In this document: one piece after another, positions 9,906-18,362 of the stretch | How positions within the stretch are numbered: the first letter of the stretch is position 1 | How the letters are laid out: every line of letters begins with the position of its first letter | Assembly (NCBI GenBank): GCA_965199975.1 | Contig: OZ241340.1 | Location: forward strand, 1,116,001 to 1,180,000 | DNA: 64,000 nucleotides | Reading direction: 5' to 3' | DNA from: JASLDZ01 sp965199975 | GTDB lineage: Bacteria; Pseudomonadota; Alphaproteobacteria; Caulobacterales; Caulobacteraceae | Notes under the pieces: generated by a model | Databases searched by the model: none | Told to the model about the DNA's origin: nothing | The model's input: only the letters and a program-made list of their open reading frames with translations | Made by a program: the position numbers and the translations under genes

Positions 9906-10211
9906 TTGGCCTTCGTCCAGCTCGACCCTCCCCTGCCTCTGCATGGTCTCCGCAACGCGTTGAAATCCGCTGTCGCGGTGATCGACCTCAGGCAAGAGCA
10001 GAACTTCACCTGGATGACGGCGATAAGCGCGACAGGCGGACTTCGGTGCGCTCCGAACCCTCAGGTGCGTAGCGAGGGCGATGGGACGAGGGGGCGTTCC
10101 AGGTCCGCCCTGTTCAAGGGCGAAGGCCGAGCGAGCGGCCTGGAGTGGGGCGGGACGGCGGCCGCCCGCGTCGCCGACCCTGCCGAAGCCATGGCGTCGG
10201 CCGCTGGCTGA
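9906..10211 (+). CDS. Small hypothetical protein, possibly decayed at its 3' end
   Basis: The 470-base stretch between the DUF4349 gene and crtY holds one weak candidate, opening with TTG at 9906. Its first 60 or so residues (starting MAFVQLDPPLPLH, then AVAVIDLRQEQNFTWMTAI and CAPNPQVR) look like a compact beta-rich protein and recall a family of small conserved hypothetical proteins. The remaining residues are Arg/Gly/Ala-rich and look like non-coding DNA read through. It may be a short gene that has lost its stop or a fragment. I would not rely on it without homology support. Confidence 0.35.
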   Translation: MAFVQLDPPLPLHGLRNALKSAVAVIDLRQEQNFTWMTAISATGGLRCAPNPQVRSEGDGTRGRSRSALFKGEGRASGLEWGGTAAARVADPAEAMASAAG

Positions 10212-10273
10212 GGCGCCCGGGCGATCCCAGCGCGACGTGGGCGCCGCGATGCGAACGGGCTAAGGGATCGACG

Positions 10274-11458
10274 GTGGCCACCCCCTCTCTCAACGCCGAT
10301 GTGATCCTCGCCGGGGGCGGGCTCTCGGCGGGGCTCCTCGCCCTGCGGCTCAAGCGTGAGCGGCCGGACCTGCGCGTGCTGGTGCTGGAGCGCGCCGACA
10401 CCCTCGGCGCCGGCCACACCTGGAGCGCGTTCGAGAGCGACCTATCGCCCGAAAGTCTTGCGTGGATTGGTCCGCTGATCGCTCATCGCTGGCCAGGCTA
10501 CGCCGTGCGCTTCCCTGAGCATACGCGCCGGCTCGACACGCCCTACCTGTCGATCAGCGACACGCGCCTGCACGAGGTCGTCGCCGGCGCTCTGGGCGAT
10601 GCGGTGGTCACGGGCTGCGAGGTCGCCGCCCTCGCGACTGATTCGGTGACGCTCGGCGATGGACGTCGGCTGATCGCGCGTGCGGTGGTCGACGCGCGCG
10701 GCCCTTCCGACGCGGGGGGCCTGGTGCTCGGCTTTCAGAAGTTCGTCGGGCTGGAGGTGGAGTGCGCAGCGCCCCACGGGCTGACCGAGCCCGTGATCAT
10801 GGACGCGGCGCTGCCCCAGCGCGACGGCTACCGCTTCGTCTACCTGCTGCCCTTCTCGCCCACCCGCGTGCTGATCGAGGACACGCGCTACTCCGACGGC
10901 CCCGGCCTGGACCGCGCCGATCTGCTGCAGGAGGCGCGCGACTACGCCCGCGAGCAGGGCTGGCAGGTGACGCGCGAGGTACGCACCGAGCACGGCGTGC
11001 TGCCGGTGGCGCTGGCGGGCGACATCGAAGCCTTCTGGCGCGCCGCCGAGCGCGAGAGCCCGGTCGGCCGCATCGGCCTGCGCGCCGCCCTGTTCCACCC
11101 CACCACCGGCTACTCCCTGCCCGACGCCGTGCGCGCCGCCGAGCGCATCGCCGCCTTGCGAGAGCTGACCACGGCCTCGGTGGCGGCCTGCGCCAAGGCG
11201 CTTTCGGTCGAGCTGTGGGAGGCGCGGGGCTTCTACCGCCTGCTCGACCGCATGTTGTTCAAGGCGGCGGAAGGACCGGCGCGCTATCGCGTGCTGCAGC
11301 GCTTCTACCGCCTACCCGCGCCCCTGATCCGCCGCTTCTACGCCGCCCGCTGCACCCGCGCCGACAAGCTGCGCGTGCTCACCGGCTGGCCCCCCGTGCC
11401 GATCGGGCGCGCGTTGGGCTGCCTGTCCGAATCCGCCCTGATCGCCGAGGCCGCGTGA
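10274..11458 (+). CDS. crtY: Lycopene beta-cyclase CrtY
   Basis: CrtY cyclises both ends of lycopene to give beta-carotene. Starting at GTG 10274 gives 394 residues. The N terminus carries the dinucleotide-binding motif VILAGGGLSAGLLALRL. Family segments include GHTWSAF, GFQKFVGLEVE, VIMDAALPQRDGYRFVYLLPFSP, LIEDTRY and the HPTTGYSLPDAV motif near residue 290. It is the first gene of a three-gene operon. The stop overlaps the crtI start as GTGA. Function follows from clear family membership and neighbours. Confidence 0.95.
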   Translation: MATPSLNADVILAGGGLSAGLLALRLKRERPDLRVLVLERADTLGAGHTWSAFESDLSPESLAWIGPLIAHRWPGYAVRFPEHTRRLDTPYLSISDTRLHEVVAGALGDAVVTGCEVAALATDSVTLGDGRRLIARAVVDARGPSDAGGLVLGFQKFVGLEVECAAPHGLTEPVIMDAALPQRDGYRFVYLLPFSPTRVLIEDTRYSDGPGLDRADLLQEARDYAREQGWQVTREVRTEHGVLPVALAGDIEAFWRAAERESPVGRIGLRAALFHPTTGYSLPDAVRAAERIAALRELTTASVAACAKALSVELWEARGFYRLLDRMLFKAAEGPARYRVLQRFYRLPAPLIRRFYAARCTRADKLRVLTGWPPVPIGRALGCLSESALIAEAA

Positions 11459-13005
11459 CCCAGACCCGCCGTTCTTCCCCTGACGCCAAGACCGCCGCCG
11501 TCATCGGCGCGGGCTTCGGCGGGCTGGCGCTCGCCGTGCGCCTGCAGTCCGCCGGCATTCAGACGACCCTGTACGAGGCGCGCGACAAGCCGGGCGGGCG
11601 CGCCTACGTCTACGAGGACAAGGGCTTCACCTTCGACGCCGGCCCCACCGTCATCACCGATCCCGACTGCCTGCGCGAGCTGTGGGCGCTCACCGGCCGC
11701 GACATGGCGCACGACGTGGAGCTGATGCCGGTCAGCCCCTTCTACCGCCTGCTGTGGTCTGACGGCGTGAGCTTCGACTACGTCAACGATCAGGCCGAGC
11801 TCGACCGCCAGATCGAGGCGCTGGAGCCGCGCGACCTGGAGGGCTACCGGCAGTTCCTGGCCTACTCCAAGGAGCTGTACCGCGAGGGCTACGAGAAGCT
11901 GGGCTCGGCGCCCTTCCTCAACTTCGCCTCCATGCTGCGGGCCGCGCCCCAGCTGATGAAGCTGGAGGCGTACAAGAGCGTGCACGCCAAGGTGGCCGAG
12001 TTCATCACCGAACCGCACCTGCGCCAGGCCTTCTCGTTCCATTCGCTGCTGGTGGGCGGCAATCCCTTCGCCACCTCCTCGATTTACGGGTTGATCCACG
12101 CGCTGGAGCGTAAGGGCGGCGTGTGGTTCCCCAAGGGAGGCACGGGCGCGCTGATCCGCGGCATGCTCAAGCTGTTCGAGGAGCTGGGCGGCGCGTTCCA
12201 TGTCTCGACCCCGGTGGAGCAGATCACCACCGCCTCGGGCCGCATCACCGGAGTGCGCGTCGCGGGCGAGGCGCGGCCCTACGACATGGTCGCCTCCAAC
12301 GCCGACGTGGCCACCACCTACCGCAAGCTCCTGGGCGAGACGGCCATGGCGCGGCCCACCGCGCGGGCGCTTGAGCGCAAGCGCTGGTCGATGTCGCTGT
12401 TCGTGATCTACTTCGGACTGAAGCGGCAGCATCCCGACGTGGCGCACCACACCGTGGTGTTCGGCCCGCGCTACAAGGAGCTGATCGGCGAGATCTTCAA
12501 CGGGCCGGAGCTGGCCACCGACTTCTCCCTCTACATGCATCGCCCCACCGCATCCGACCCGAACCTCGCCCCGGAAGGATGCGACGGCTTTTACGTGCTC
12601 TCGCCGGTGCCCCACCTGGGCCGCGCCGACATCGATTGGGAGGTGGAGGGCCCGAAGTATCGCGACCGCATCCTCGAGGCGTTGGAGGCGCAGCTGCTGC
12701 CCGGCCTGCGCGAGGACCTCGTCACCTGCCGCATCTTCACGCCCTTCGACTTCCGCGACGAGCTGGGCGCCCACCTGGGCTCGGCCTTTTCCCTTGAGCC
12801 GATCCTGACGCAGAGCGCTTTCTTCCGCACCCACAACAAGGACGCCACCCTGCGCGGCCTCTACATGGTGGGCGCGGGCACGCACCCGGGGGCGGGCGTG
12901 CCGGGCGTGGTGGGCTCGGCCAAGGCCACCGCCGGGCTGATGCTGGCCGACGCCGGCCTGCACACCAGCGAAGTCGGCGCGCCGGTGCGGCTCGCCGCCG
13001 AGTGA
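11455..13005 (+). CDS. crtI: Phytoene desaturase CrtI
   Basis: CrtI carries out FAD-dependent desaturation of 15-cis-phytoene to lycopene. The 516-residue frame starts with GTG at 11455, overlapping crtY by four bases. The N-terminal FAD motif VIGAGFGGLALAVRLQSAG and the GGRAYVYEDKGFTFDAGPTVI segment are typical. The C-terminal bacterial-type carotenoid dehydrogenase signature is present near the end (LYMVGAGTHPGAGVPGVVGS). The stop overlaps crtB as GTGA. Confidence 0.97.
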   Translation: MTQTRRSSPDAKTAAVIGAGFGGLALAVRLQSAGIQTTLYEARDKPGGRAYVYEDKGFTFDAGPTVITDPDCLRELWALTGRDMAHDVELMPVSPFYRLLWSDGVSFDYVNDQAELDRQIEALEPRDLEGYRQFLAYSKELYREGYEKLGSAPFLNFASMLRAAPQLMKLEAYKSVHAKVAEFITEPHLRQAFSFHSLLVGGNPFATSSIYGLIHALERKGGVWFPKGGTGALIRGMLKLFEELGGAFHVSTPVEQITTASGRITGVRVAGEARPYDMVASNADVATTYRKLLGETAMARPTARALERKRWSMSLFVIYFGLKRQHPDVAHHTVVFGPRYKELIGEIFNGPELATDFSLYMHRPTASDPNLAPEGCDGFYVLSPVPHLGRADIDWEVEGPKYRDRILEALEAQLLPGLREDLVTCRIFTPFDFRDELGAHLGSAFSLEPILTQSAFFRTHNKDATLRGLYMVGAGTHPGAGVPGVVGSAKATAGLMLADAGLHTSEVGAPVRLAAE

Positions 13006-13928
13006 GGGACGACACGGCGGCCGCCTCGGCCGCGATCATCGCGGCGGGCTCGCAGAGCTTCGCCGCCGCCGCCAAGCTCCTCCCCGCCCGTCAGCGCGAC
13101 GACGCGCGCCGCCTCTACGCCTGGTGCCGCTGGTGCGACGACACGATGGACGGCCAGGCGCTGGGCCACGGGGCGCAGGCCCTCACCGCCGACGACCGCC
13201 GCTCGCGTCTGGCCGAGCTGGAGCGCGCCACCCGCTCGGCCCTGGAGGGCGAGCCCCAGACCGAGCTGCCGTTCCAGGCGCTGCAGGAGGTCGCCGCCCG
13301 CGTCGGCCTGGAGCCCCGCTGGCCCCTGGAGCACGTGGCCGGCTTCGCCGCCGACGTGGAGCCCGCCCCCTTCGCCGACCTCGACGCGCTGCTGGTCTAC
13401 TGCTGGGGCGTGGCCGGCGTCGTCGGCGTGATGATGGCGCGGGTGATGGGCGTGGAGGCCGACGACCTCGACACCCTGCGCCGCGCCCAGGACCTCGGCC
13501 TGGCCTTCCAGCTCACCAACATCGCCCGCGACGTGGGCGAGGACGCCCGCAACGGCCGCGTCTACCTCCCGGCGGACGTGCTCGGCGGCGTAGCGCCGAC
13601 GGCGGAGGCGGTGCTCGACCCGGTCAGCGCGTCCGCCGTGGCCGCCGCGACCCGTGCGCTGGTGGAAGCGGCCGAGCCGTACTACGCCAGCGCCATGGCG
13701 GGCCTGCCCCGCCTGCAGCTCTCCGCCGCCTGGGGCATCGCCGCCGCCCGCGCCGTCTACCGCGAGATCGGGCGCGAGGTGGTGCGACGCGGGGAGGCGG
13801 CGCTGGTGGAGCGCACGGTGATCGCCGCCGGGCGCAAGCGCCGGTTGGCGCTGGCGGCGCTGGCGCCTGCGCTGGCTTCGCGCGCGATGCGAGCCGCACC
13901 GCGGCCCGCGCTCTGGTCGAGGGTGTAG
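13002..13928 (+). CDS. crtB: Phytoene synthase CrtB
   Basis: CrtB condenses two geranylgeranyl diphosphates to phytoene. The 308-residue protein begins at GTG 13002. Both Asp-rich magnesium-binding motifs of the squalene/phytoene synthase family are present: DDTMD (about residues 46-50) and DVGEDARNGRVYLP (about 178-191). The operon order Y-I-B is normal for alphaproteobacteria. No crtE (GGPP synthase), crtZ or crtW is seen in the window, so the precursor supply and any hydroxylation or ketolation must be encoded elsewhere. Confidence 0.96.
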   Translation: MRDDTAAASAAIIAAGSQSFAAAAKLLPARQRDDARRLYAWCRWCDDTMDGQALGHGAQALTADDRRSRLAELERATRSALEGEPQTELPFQALQEVAARVGLEPRWPLEHVAGFAADVEPAPFADLDALLVYCWGVAGVVGVMMARVMGVEADDLDTLRRAQDLGLAFQLTNIARDVGEDARNGRVYLPADVLGGVAPTAEAVLDPVSASAVAAATRALVEAAEPYYASAMAGLPRLQLSAAWGIAAARAVYREIGREVVRRGEAALVERTVIAAGRKRRLALAALAPALASRAMRAAPRPALWSRV

Positions 13929-13972
13929 GGAAGGGCTGCCGCGCGTGTCCGCCGTTCCGCCGGTGAGGTGGG

Positions 13973-14428
13973 AGCTGCCGCCGTGCTCGGTCGCGTCAAG
14001 GCACGCTCCGCTTCGCTGCGCTCTTCGGCCTTGACTCGCCCTGTGCGCGACGGCCGGCTGATGGGGTCGGGACGCAGGGCGTCCTTGTAGATTTTCGACT
14101 CGCCTGCGGCGCGTCGAACGCTGGGCTGTAGCTTGCCACAGTGCGTCGAGAGCGAGGCGTCCAGGCACCGTTTGATCACCGCTGGAAAGCGTCAGCCGGC
14201 GGGAGCCCCGACGGCGGCATGCAAGGCGCATCGCCGCCAGCTTGAACGCAGGCGCCCGTGCCGAACTCCGGCAGTCACCTGCTCAGTGTTCGACGCGGCT
14301 GCAGGCCGCGTCGAACCTATCGAAGGACGCTCAGCGTCCCGACCCCTCCGGTCGGCCGTCGAGCGCAGGGCGGGTCAAGGCCGAAGAGCGAAGCGGGCCT
14401 TGACGCGCACGAGCACGGCGGCAGTTCC
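13973..14428. repeat. Long imperfect inverted repeat in the crtB / ABC-F intergenic region
   Basis: The 632-base gap after crtB contains two arms of roughly 140-150 bases (about 13973-14119 and 14288-14428) that are reverse complements with scattered mismatches and small indels. Shared blocks include CTGCCGCCGTGCTCG, GCGTCAAGGC, CGCTCTTCGGCCTTGA, GGGGTCGGGACGC, GCGTCCTT and GCGTCGAAC. The spacer is about 170 bases and shows no clear gene. No transposase is present. It could be a dispersed non-autonomous element, two copies of an intergenic repeat in opposite orientation, or a structured terminator region. The rest of the gap (14429-14560) shows nothing recognisable. Confidence 0.7.
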
Positions 14429-14560
14429 GACGCTGGATGGGGGGCCTTCCAAGGCCAGCCGAATGCGCCGCGCTTGTCGTCGCCTTCGCCCTCCCATACA
14501 TGCCCCGTCCGCCGGGCGACGCCCGGCTCCAAGGCGTCAGCCGCAGGCGAAGGGCTGGCC

Positions 14561-16189
14561 ATGCTCCAGATCGACGGGCTCGTGTTCAACGCCTGGGGGC
14601 GGCGGTTCTTCGACTCAGCCTCCGTGGCCATCCCGCCCGGAGCCAAGGTGGGGCTCGCCGGCCGCAACGGCGTCGGCAAGTCCACCCTGTTCAAGCTCAT
14701 CATGGGCGAGCTGCAGCTCGACGGCGGGGCCATCGAGCTGCCGCGCACCGCCCGCATCGCCGCGGTGGCGCAGGAGCACCCCGCCACGCCCGTCAGCCTG
14801 CTCGAGACCATTCTCGAGGCCGACGTCGAGCGCGCGGCGCTCCTGGCCGAGCTGGAGACCGCCGAGCCCGAGCGCATGGGCGACATCTGGGGCCGGCTGA
14901 TCGAGATCGACGCCGACAGGGCGCCGGCGCGCGCCGCCGAGATCCTCGCCGGCCTCGGCTTCTCCACCCCCGACCTCGAGCGCGCCATGTCGGAGTTCTC
15001 CGGCGGCTGGCGCATGCGCGTGGCCCTGGCCGCCGCCCTGTTCGCCGAGCCCGATGTGCTGCTGCTCGACGAGCCCACCAACTACCTCGACCTCGAGGGC
15101 GCCATGTGGCTGGAGGCGCGGCTCAAGAAGTACCCGCACAGCGCGCTGATCATCAGCCACGACCGCGAGCTCCTCAACAACTCGGTCGACCACATCCTGC
15201 ACCTGCGCGCCGGCAAGCTCGAGCTCTACACCGGCGGCTACGACGACTTCGAGCGTATGCTGGCCGAGAAGAGCCGCCTGCAGGCGGCAACGCGCGTGAA
15301 GCAGGAGGCCGAGCGCGCCCACCTGCAGAGCTTCATCGACCGCTTCAAGGCCAAGGCCAGCAAGGCCGCCCAGGCGCAGAGCCGCGTCAAGCGGCTGGCC
15401 AAGCTCGCCCCCATCGCCGAGGTGGCGTCCGAGCGCGTGGCCCCCTTCCTCCTGCCCTCGCCCGCGCGCCCGCTGGCGCCGCCGCTCCTCAGCCTGGACG
15501 CCGCCGCGGTGGGCTACGGCGACGCGGAGCCCGTGCTGCGCGACCTCAACCTGCGCATGGACGTGGACGACCGCATCGGCCTCCTGGGCGTGAACGGCGC
15601 GGGCAAGTCGACCTTCGCCAAGATGGCGGCGGGCGCCCTGCAGGTGGCGGCCGGCAAGATGCACCGCGAGGCGCGCATCAAGGTCGGCTGGTTCCACCAG
15701 CACCAGATCGAGGCCATGGACCCGGCCGACACCCCGCTCGACATCATCCGCCGCGCTCTCAAGGAGGCCAGCGAGAACTCGCGCCGCTCGCGCCTGGCGC
15801 AGTGGGGCATCGGCTTCGACAAACAGGAGACCACCGTCGCCGACCTCTCGGGCGGCGAGCGCGCGCGCCTCCTCCTCAACCTCGTGGCCATGGAGGCGCC
15901 CCACCTGCTGATCCTGGACGAGCCCACCAACCACCTGGACATCGACAGCCGCCGCGCCTTGCTCGACGCGCTGAACGACTACGAGGGCGCGGTCATCCTG
16001 ATCACCCACGACCGCTCGCTGATGGAGCTGGTGGCCGACCGCCTGTGGCTGGCCGCCGACGGCACGGTGAAGCCCTTCGCCGGCGACATGGATGACTACG
16101 CCCGCTTCGTGCTCGACCGCGCGCGCCAGGGCGCGCGGCCGTCGCAGGTGGGCGGCAAGAAGACGCGCAAGGCCAAGCTCGCCGCCTGA
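14561..16189 (+). CDS. ABC-F family ATPase
   Basis: This soluble 542-residue protein has two ABC ATPase domains in tandem and no membrane segments, the ABC-F layout of translation factors that act at the ribosomal E site. Domain 1 has Walker A GRNGVGKST, signature EFSGGW and Walker B LLLDEPTNYLD. Domain 2 has GVNGAGKST, LSGGER and LILDEPTNHLD. The inter-domain linker (about residues 235-300) is long, basic and helical, as expected of the P-site tRNA interaction motif. The upstream frame is open, but the ATG at 14561 begins the conserved domain directly. It resembles housekeeping YheS-like members rather than a known antibiotic-resistance subgroup, though that is tentative. Confidence 0.93.
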   Translation: MLQIDGLVFNAWGRRFFDSASVAIPPGAKVGLAGRNGVGKSTLFKLIMGELQLDGGAIELPRTARIAAVAQEHPATPVSLLETILEADVERAALLAELETAEPERMGDIWGRLIEIDADRAPARAAEILAGLGFSTPDLERAMSEFSGGWRMRVALAAALFAEPDVLLLDEPTNYLDLEGAMWLEARLKKYPHSALIISHDRELLNNSVDHILHLRAGKLELYTGGYDDFERMLAEKSRLQAATRVKQEAERAHLQSFIDRFKAKASKAAQAQSRVKRLAKLAPIAEVASERVAPFLLPSPARPLAPPLLSLDAAAVGYGDAEPVLRDLNLRMDVDDRIGLLGVNGAGKSTFAKMAAGALQVAAGKMHREARIKVGWFHQHQIEAMDPADTPLDIIRRALKEASENSRRSRLAQWGIGFDKQETTVADLSGGERARLLLNLVAMEAPHLLILDEPTNHLDIDSRRALLDALNDYEGAVILITHDRSLMELVADRLWLAADGTVKPFAGDMDDYARFVLDRARQGARPSQVGGKKTRKAKLAA

Positions 16190-16206
16190 CCGGGCGGCGG
16201 CCGCGC

Positions 16207-16887
16207 TCAGGCCGAGCTGGGCGTCGTCGCCGTCCAGATGGTGTGGCGCGCGCCGCGCTTGTTGGGGCCGCTGCGCGCCAGGTGCTCGTGCACAGCGAAG
16301 CCCGCGCCCGCCAGGCGGCGGGTGAAGGCCGGCGCGGGGGAGGCCGACCACACCGCCAGCACCCCGCCGGGGCGCAGGGCGCGCCTGGCCGCCCGCAGGC
16401 CGCCCTCGTCGTAGAGTGCTCCGTTCTGCGGCCGCACCAGGCCGTCCGGTCCGTTGTCCACGTCGAGCAGGATGGCGTCGTAGGCGGCGTGGGCTTGGGC
16501 GATGGGGGCCGCCACGTCGGTCGCCAGCAGGCGCACGCGGGGATCGCCGAGGGCGCCTGCGAACACGTCGGCGAGCTCTCCCTGCGCCCAGGCCACCACC
16601 TCGGGCACGAGCTCGGCCACGGTGACCTCGGCGCCTGGGCCCAGGGCGGCTAGGACCGCGCGCAGGGTGAAGCCCAGGCCGAGGCCGCCGATGAGCACAC
16701 GGGGCGCGGCGGCGTCGCGGATGTGGGCGCAGGCGATCTGGCCCAGCGCGACCTCCGATCCCCCGCGCCGGCTGTTCATCAGCTCAGCGCCGTCGACGAG
16801 GATGGAGACCTCGCCGCCGCGCCGCATCAGCGTCATGCGTGCGCCGCCCGGGGCGGTGGCGGCGCCCAGCTGCACCCAGGGGATCAT
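16207..16887 (-). CDS. Spermidine synthase-like SAM-binding protein
   Basis: This 226-residue protein has a Rossmann-type methyltransferase fold. The glycine-rich VLIGGLGLGFTLRAVLA motif, the acidic VTVAELVPEVV strand and the DAILLDVDNGPD segment match the spermidine synthase-like group. The N-terminal tetramerisation beta domain of true SpeE enzymes is short here, and the substrate is uncertain. It is convergent with the ABC-F gene (17-base gap) and lies 21 bases downstream of the ketoacyl synthase gene on the same strand. Confidence 0.8.
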   Translation of the reverse strand: MIPWVQLGAATAPGGARMTLMRRGGEVSILVDGAELMNSRRGGSEVALGQIACAHIRDAAAPRVLIGGLGLGFTLRAVLAALGPGAEVTVAELVPEVVAWAQGELADVFAGALGDPRVRLLATDVAAPIAQAHAAYDAILLDVDNGPDGLVRPQNGALYDEGGLRAARRALRPGGVLAVWSASPAPAFTRRLAGAGFAVHEHLARSGPNKRGARHTIWTATTPSSA

Positions 16888-16908
16888 CGGCGGACGCGCC
16901 TGCGCCGC

Positions 16909-18030
16909 TCAGCGCTTGCGCACGAACACCGAGCCCGCGGAGTAGCCGGCCCCGAAAGAGCAGATCAGGCCCACATCGCCCGCCGTGAAGCCGTCGTGGT
17001 GCAGGTGGAAGGCGATGATCGAGCCGGCGGACGAGGTGTTGGCGTAGTCGTCCAGGATGATGACGTTCTCTTGCGCGGTGGGCTCGCGGCCCAGCACCTT
17101 ACGGGCGATGAAGTCGTTCATGTTGATGTTGGCCTGGTGCAGCCACAGGCGCTTCAGCGCGGTGGGCTCCAGTCCCAGCGCATGGGCGTGGTCGACGATC
17201 ATCTCGCTGACCATGGGCACCACGTCTTTGAACACGCGCCGCCCCTGCTGAACGAACAGCTTGTCGGCCGCATCGCGGCCCTCAGGCGCAGTGCGATTGA
17301 GGAAGCCGAAGTTGTTGCGGATGTTGTTGGAGAACACGGTCTTCAGCCGCGTGCCGAGAACATTCCATCCCTGCCCGGGCGCGGCGGTGTCTTCGCGCTC
17401 CACGATCACGGCGGTGGCCACGTCGCCGAAGATGAAGTGGCTGTCTCGGTCGCGGAAGTTGAGGTGGCCCGAGCAGATCTCTGGGTTGACCATCAGCACC
17501 ACGTCGCACGATCCGGTGCCTATGTAGTCGGTGGCCGTCTTCAACCCGAAGGTGGCCGACGAGCAGGCGACGTTGAGGTCGAAGGCGAAGCCGTGCAGCC
17601 CCAGCGCCTGCTGCACCTCGATGGCCATGGCCGGATAGGCGCGCTGCATGTTGGACGCCGCGCACAGCACCGCGCCGATGCGCTGCGGGTCGCCGCCCCA
17701 GGCGTCCAGCGCATCGCGCGCGGCGGCCACCGCCATCTCGGCCAGGATCGAGAGCTCGTCGTCGCCCCGTTCCGGCAGTCGCGGCGCCATCACCTCGGGG
17801 TCGAGCACGCCCGCCTTGTCCACCACGTGGCGGCTCCTGATGCCGCTCGCCTTGACGATGAACTCGGGCGAGGAGGGCGCCAGAGCTTGCACCTCGCCCG
17901 CCTCGATCTCGGCGGCGTGCTGCGCGTTGAAGCGCGCCACGTACGCGTTGAAGCTCTCGACCAGCTCGGCGTTGGAGATCGACTGGGCGGGGGTGAAGAG
18001 GCCGGTGGCGGCGATGACGGCGGTTTGCAC
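16909..18030 (-). CDS. Beta-ketoacyl-ACP synthase III family protein
   Basis: This 373-residue thiolase-fold condensing enzyme starts at GTG. The catalytic triad of the FabH group is visible: Cys156 in NVACSSATFGL, His298 in LHQANIN and Asn331 in DDYANTSSAG, plus the GFGAGYS-type C-terminal glycine loop (SFGAGYSAGS). It is longer than housekeeping FabH (about 320) because of extra residues near 30-60. It may be a specialised synthase rather than the main fatty-acid initiation enzyme. No acyl carrier protein gene is adjacent. Confidence 0.87.
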   Translation of the reverse strand: MQTAVIAATGLFTPAQSISNAELVESFNAYVARFNAQHAAEIEAGEVQALAPSSPEFIVKASGIRSRHVVDKAGVLDPEVMAPRLPERGDDELSILAEMAVAAARDALDAWGGDPQRIGAVLCAASNMQRAYPAMAIEVQQALGLHGFAFDLNVACSSATFGLKTATDYIGTGSCDVVLMVNPEICSGHLNFRDRDSHFIFGDVATAVIVEREDTAAPGQGWNVLGTRLKTVFSNNIRNNFGFLNRTAPEGRDAADKLFVQQGRRVFKDVVPMVSEMIVDHAHALGLEPTALKRLWLHQANINMNDFIARKVLGREPTAQENVIILDDYANTSSAGSIIAFHLHHDGFTAGDVGLICSFGAGYSAGSVFVRKR

Positions 18031-18120
18031 GGCGCCGGGTCTATCACGCCGAGCGAGGCCGCGGGCAATCCGCGTATCGCCCGCAGGATCGCCATTGGCT
18101 GGCTGGCGCTCGGGTCGCTA

Positions 18121-18309
18121 GTGTTCGCCTTGGCGGTGGCTTTCGGCTTCGCGCACTACGCGTTCGGCATAACCATCCACGAAGGTCATGAGGGTCGAGA
18201 AGCGACACCGAACCAAATCGCGGTCACCTTTGGAGTGTGGCTCTGCGGAGGCGCGCTGTTTGCGCCGGCAGGGGCGGCGCTGCTGCGGGGCGAACACCAG
18301 CCAACATAA
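18121..18309 (+). CDS. Small predicted membrane protein, start uncertain
   Basis: An open frame ending at 18309 encodes two hydrophobic helices (IAIGWLALGSLVFALAVAF region and QIAVTFGVWLCGGALFAPA) separated by a short His/Glu-rich loop (ITIHEGHEGREATPN). That is a protein-like pattern rather than an antisense shadow. The hydrophobic stretch begins before the GTG at 18121, and there is no ATG upstream, so either a non-standard start is used or the 5' end has been lost beside the divergent ketoacyl synthase gene. Function unknown. Confidence 0.35.
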   Translation: MFALAVAFGFAHYAFGITIHEGHEGREATPNQIAVTFGVWLCGGALFAPAGAALLRGEHQPT

Positions 18310-18362
18310 GGCAGGTGTCTGCTGACCGCCCATTGCAGACCATCAGCCTGTCCGGCCGCCGA

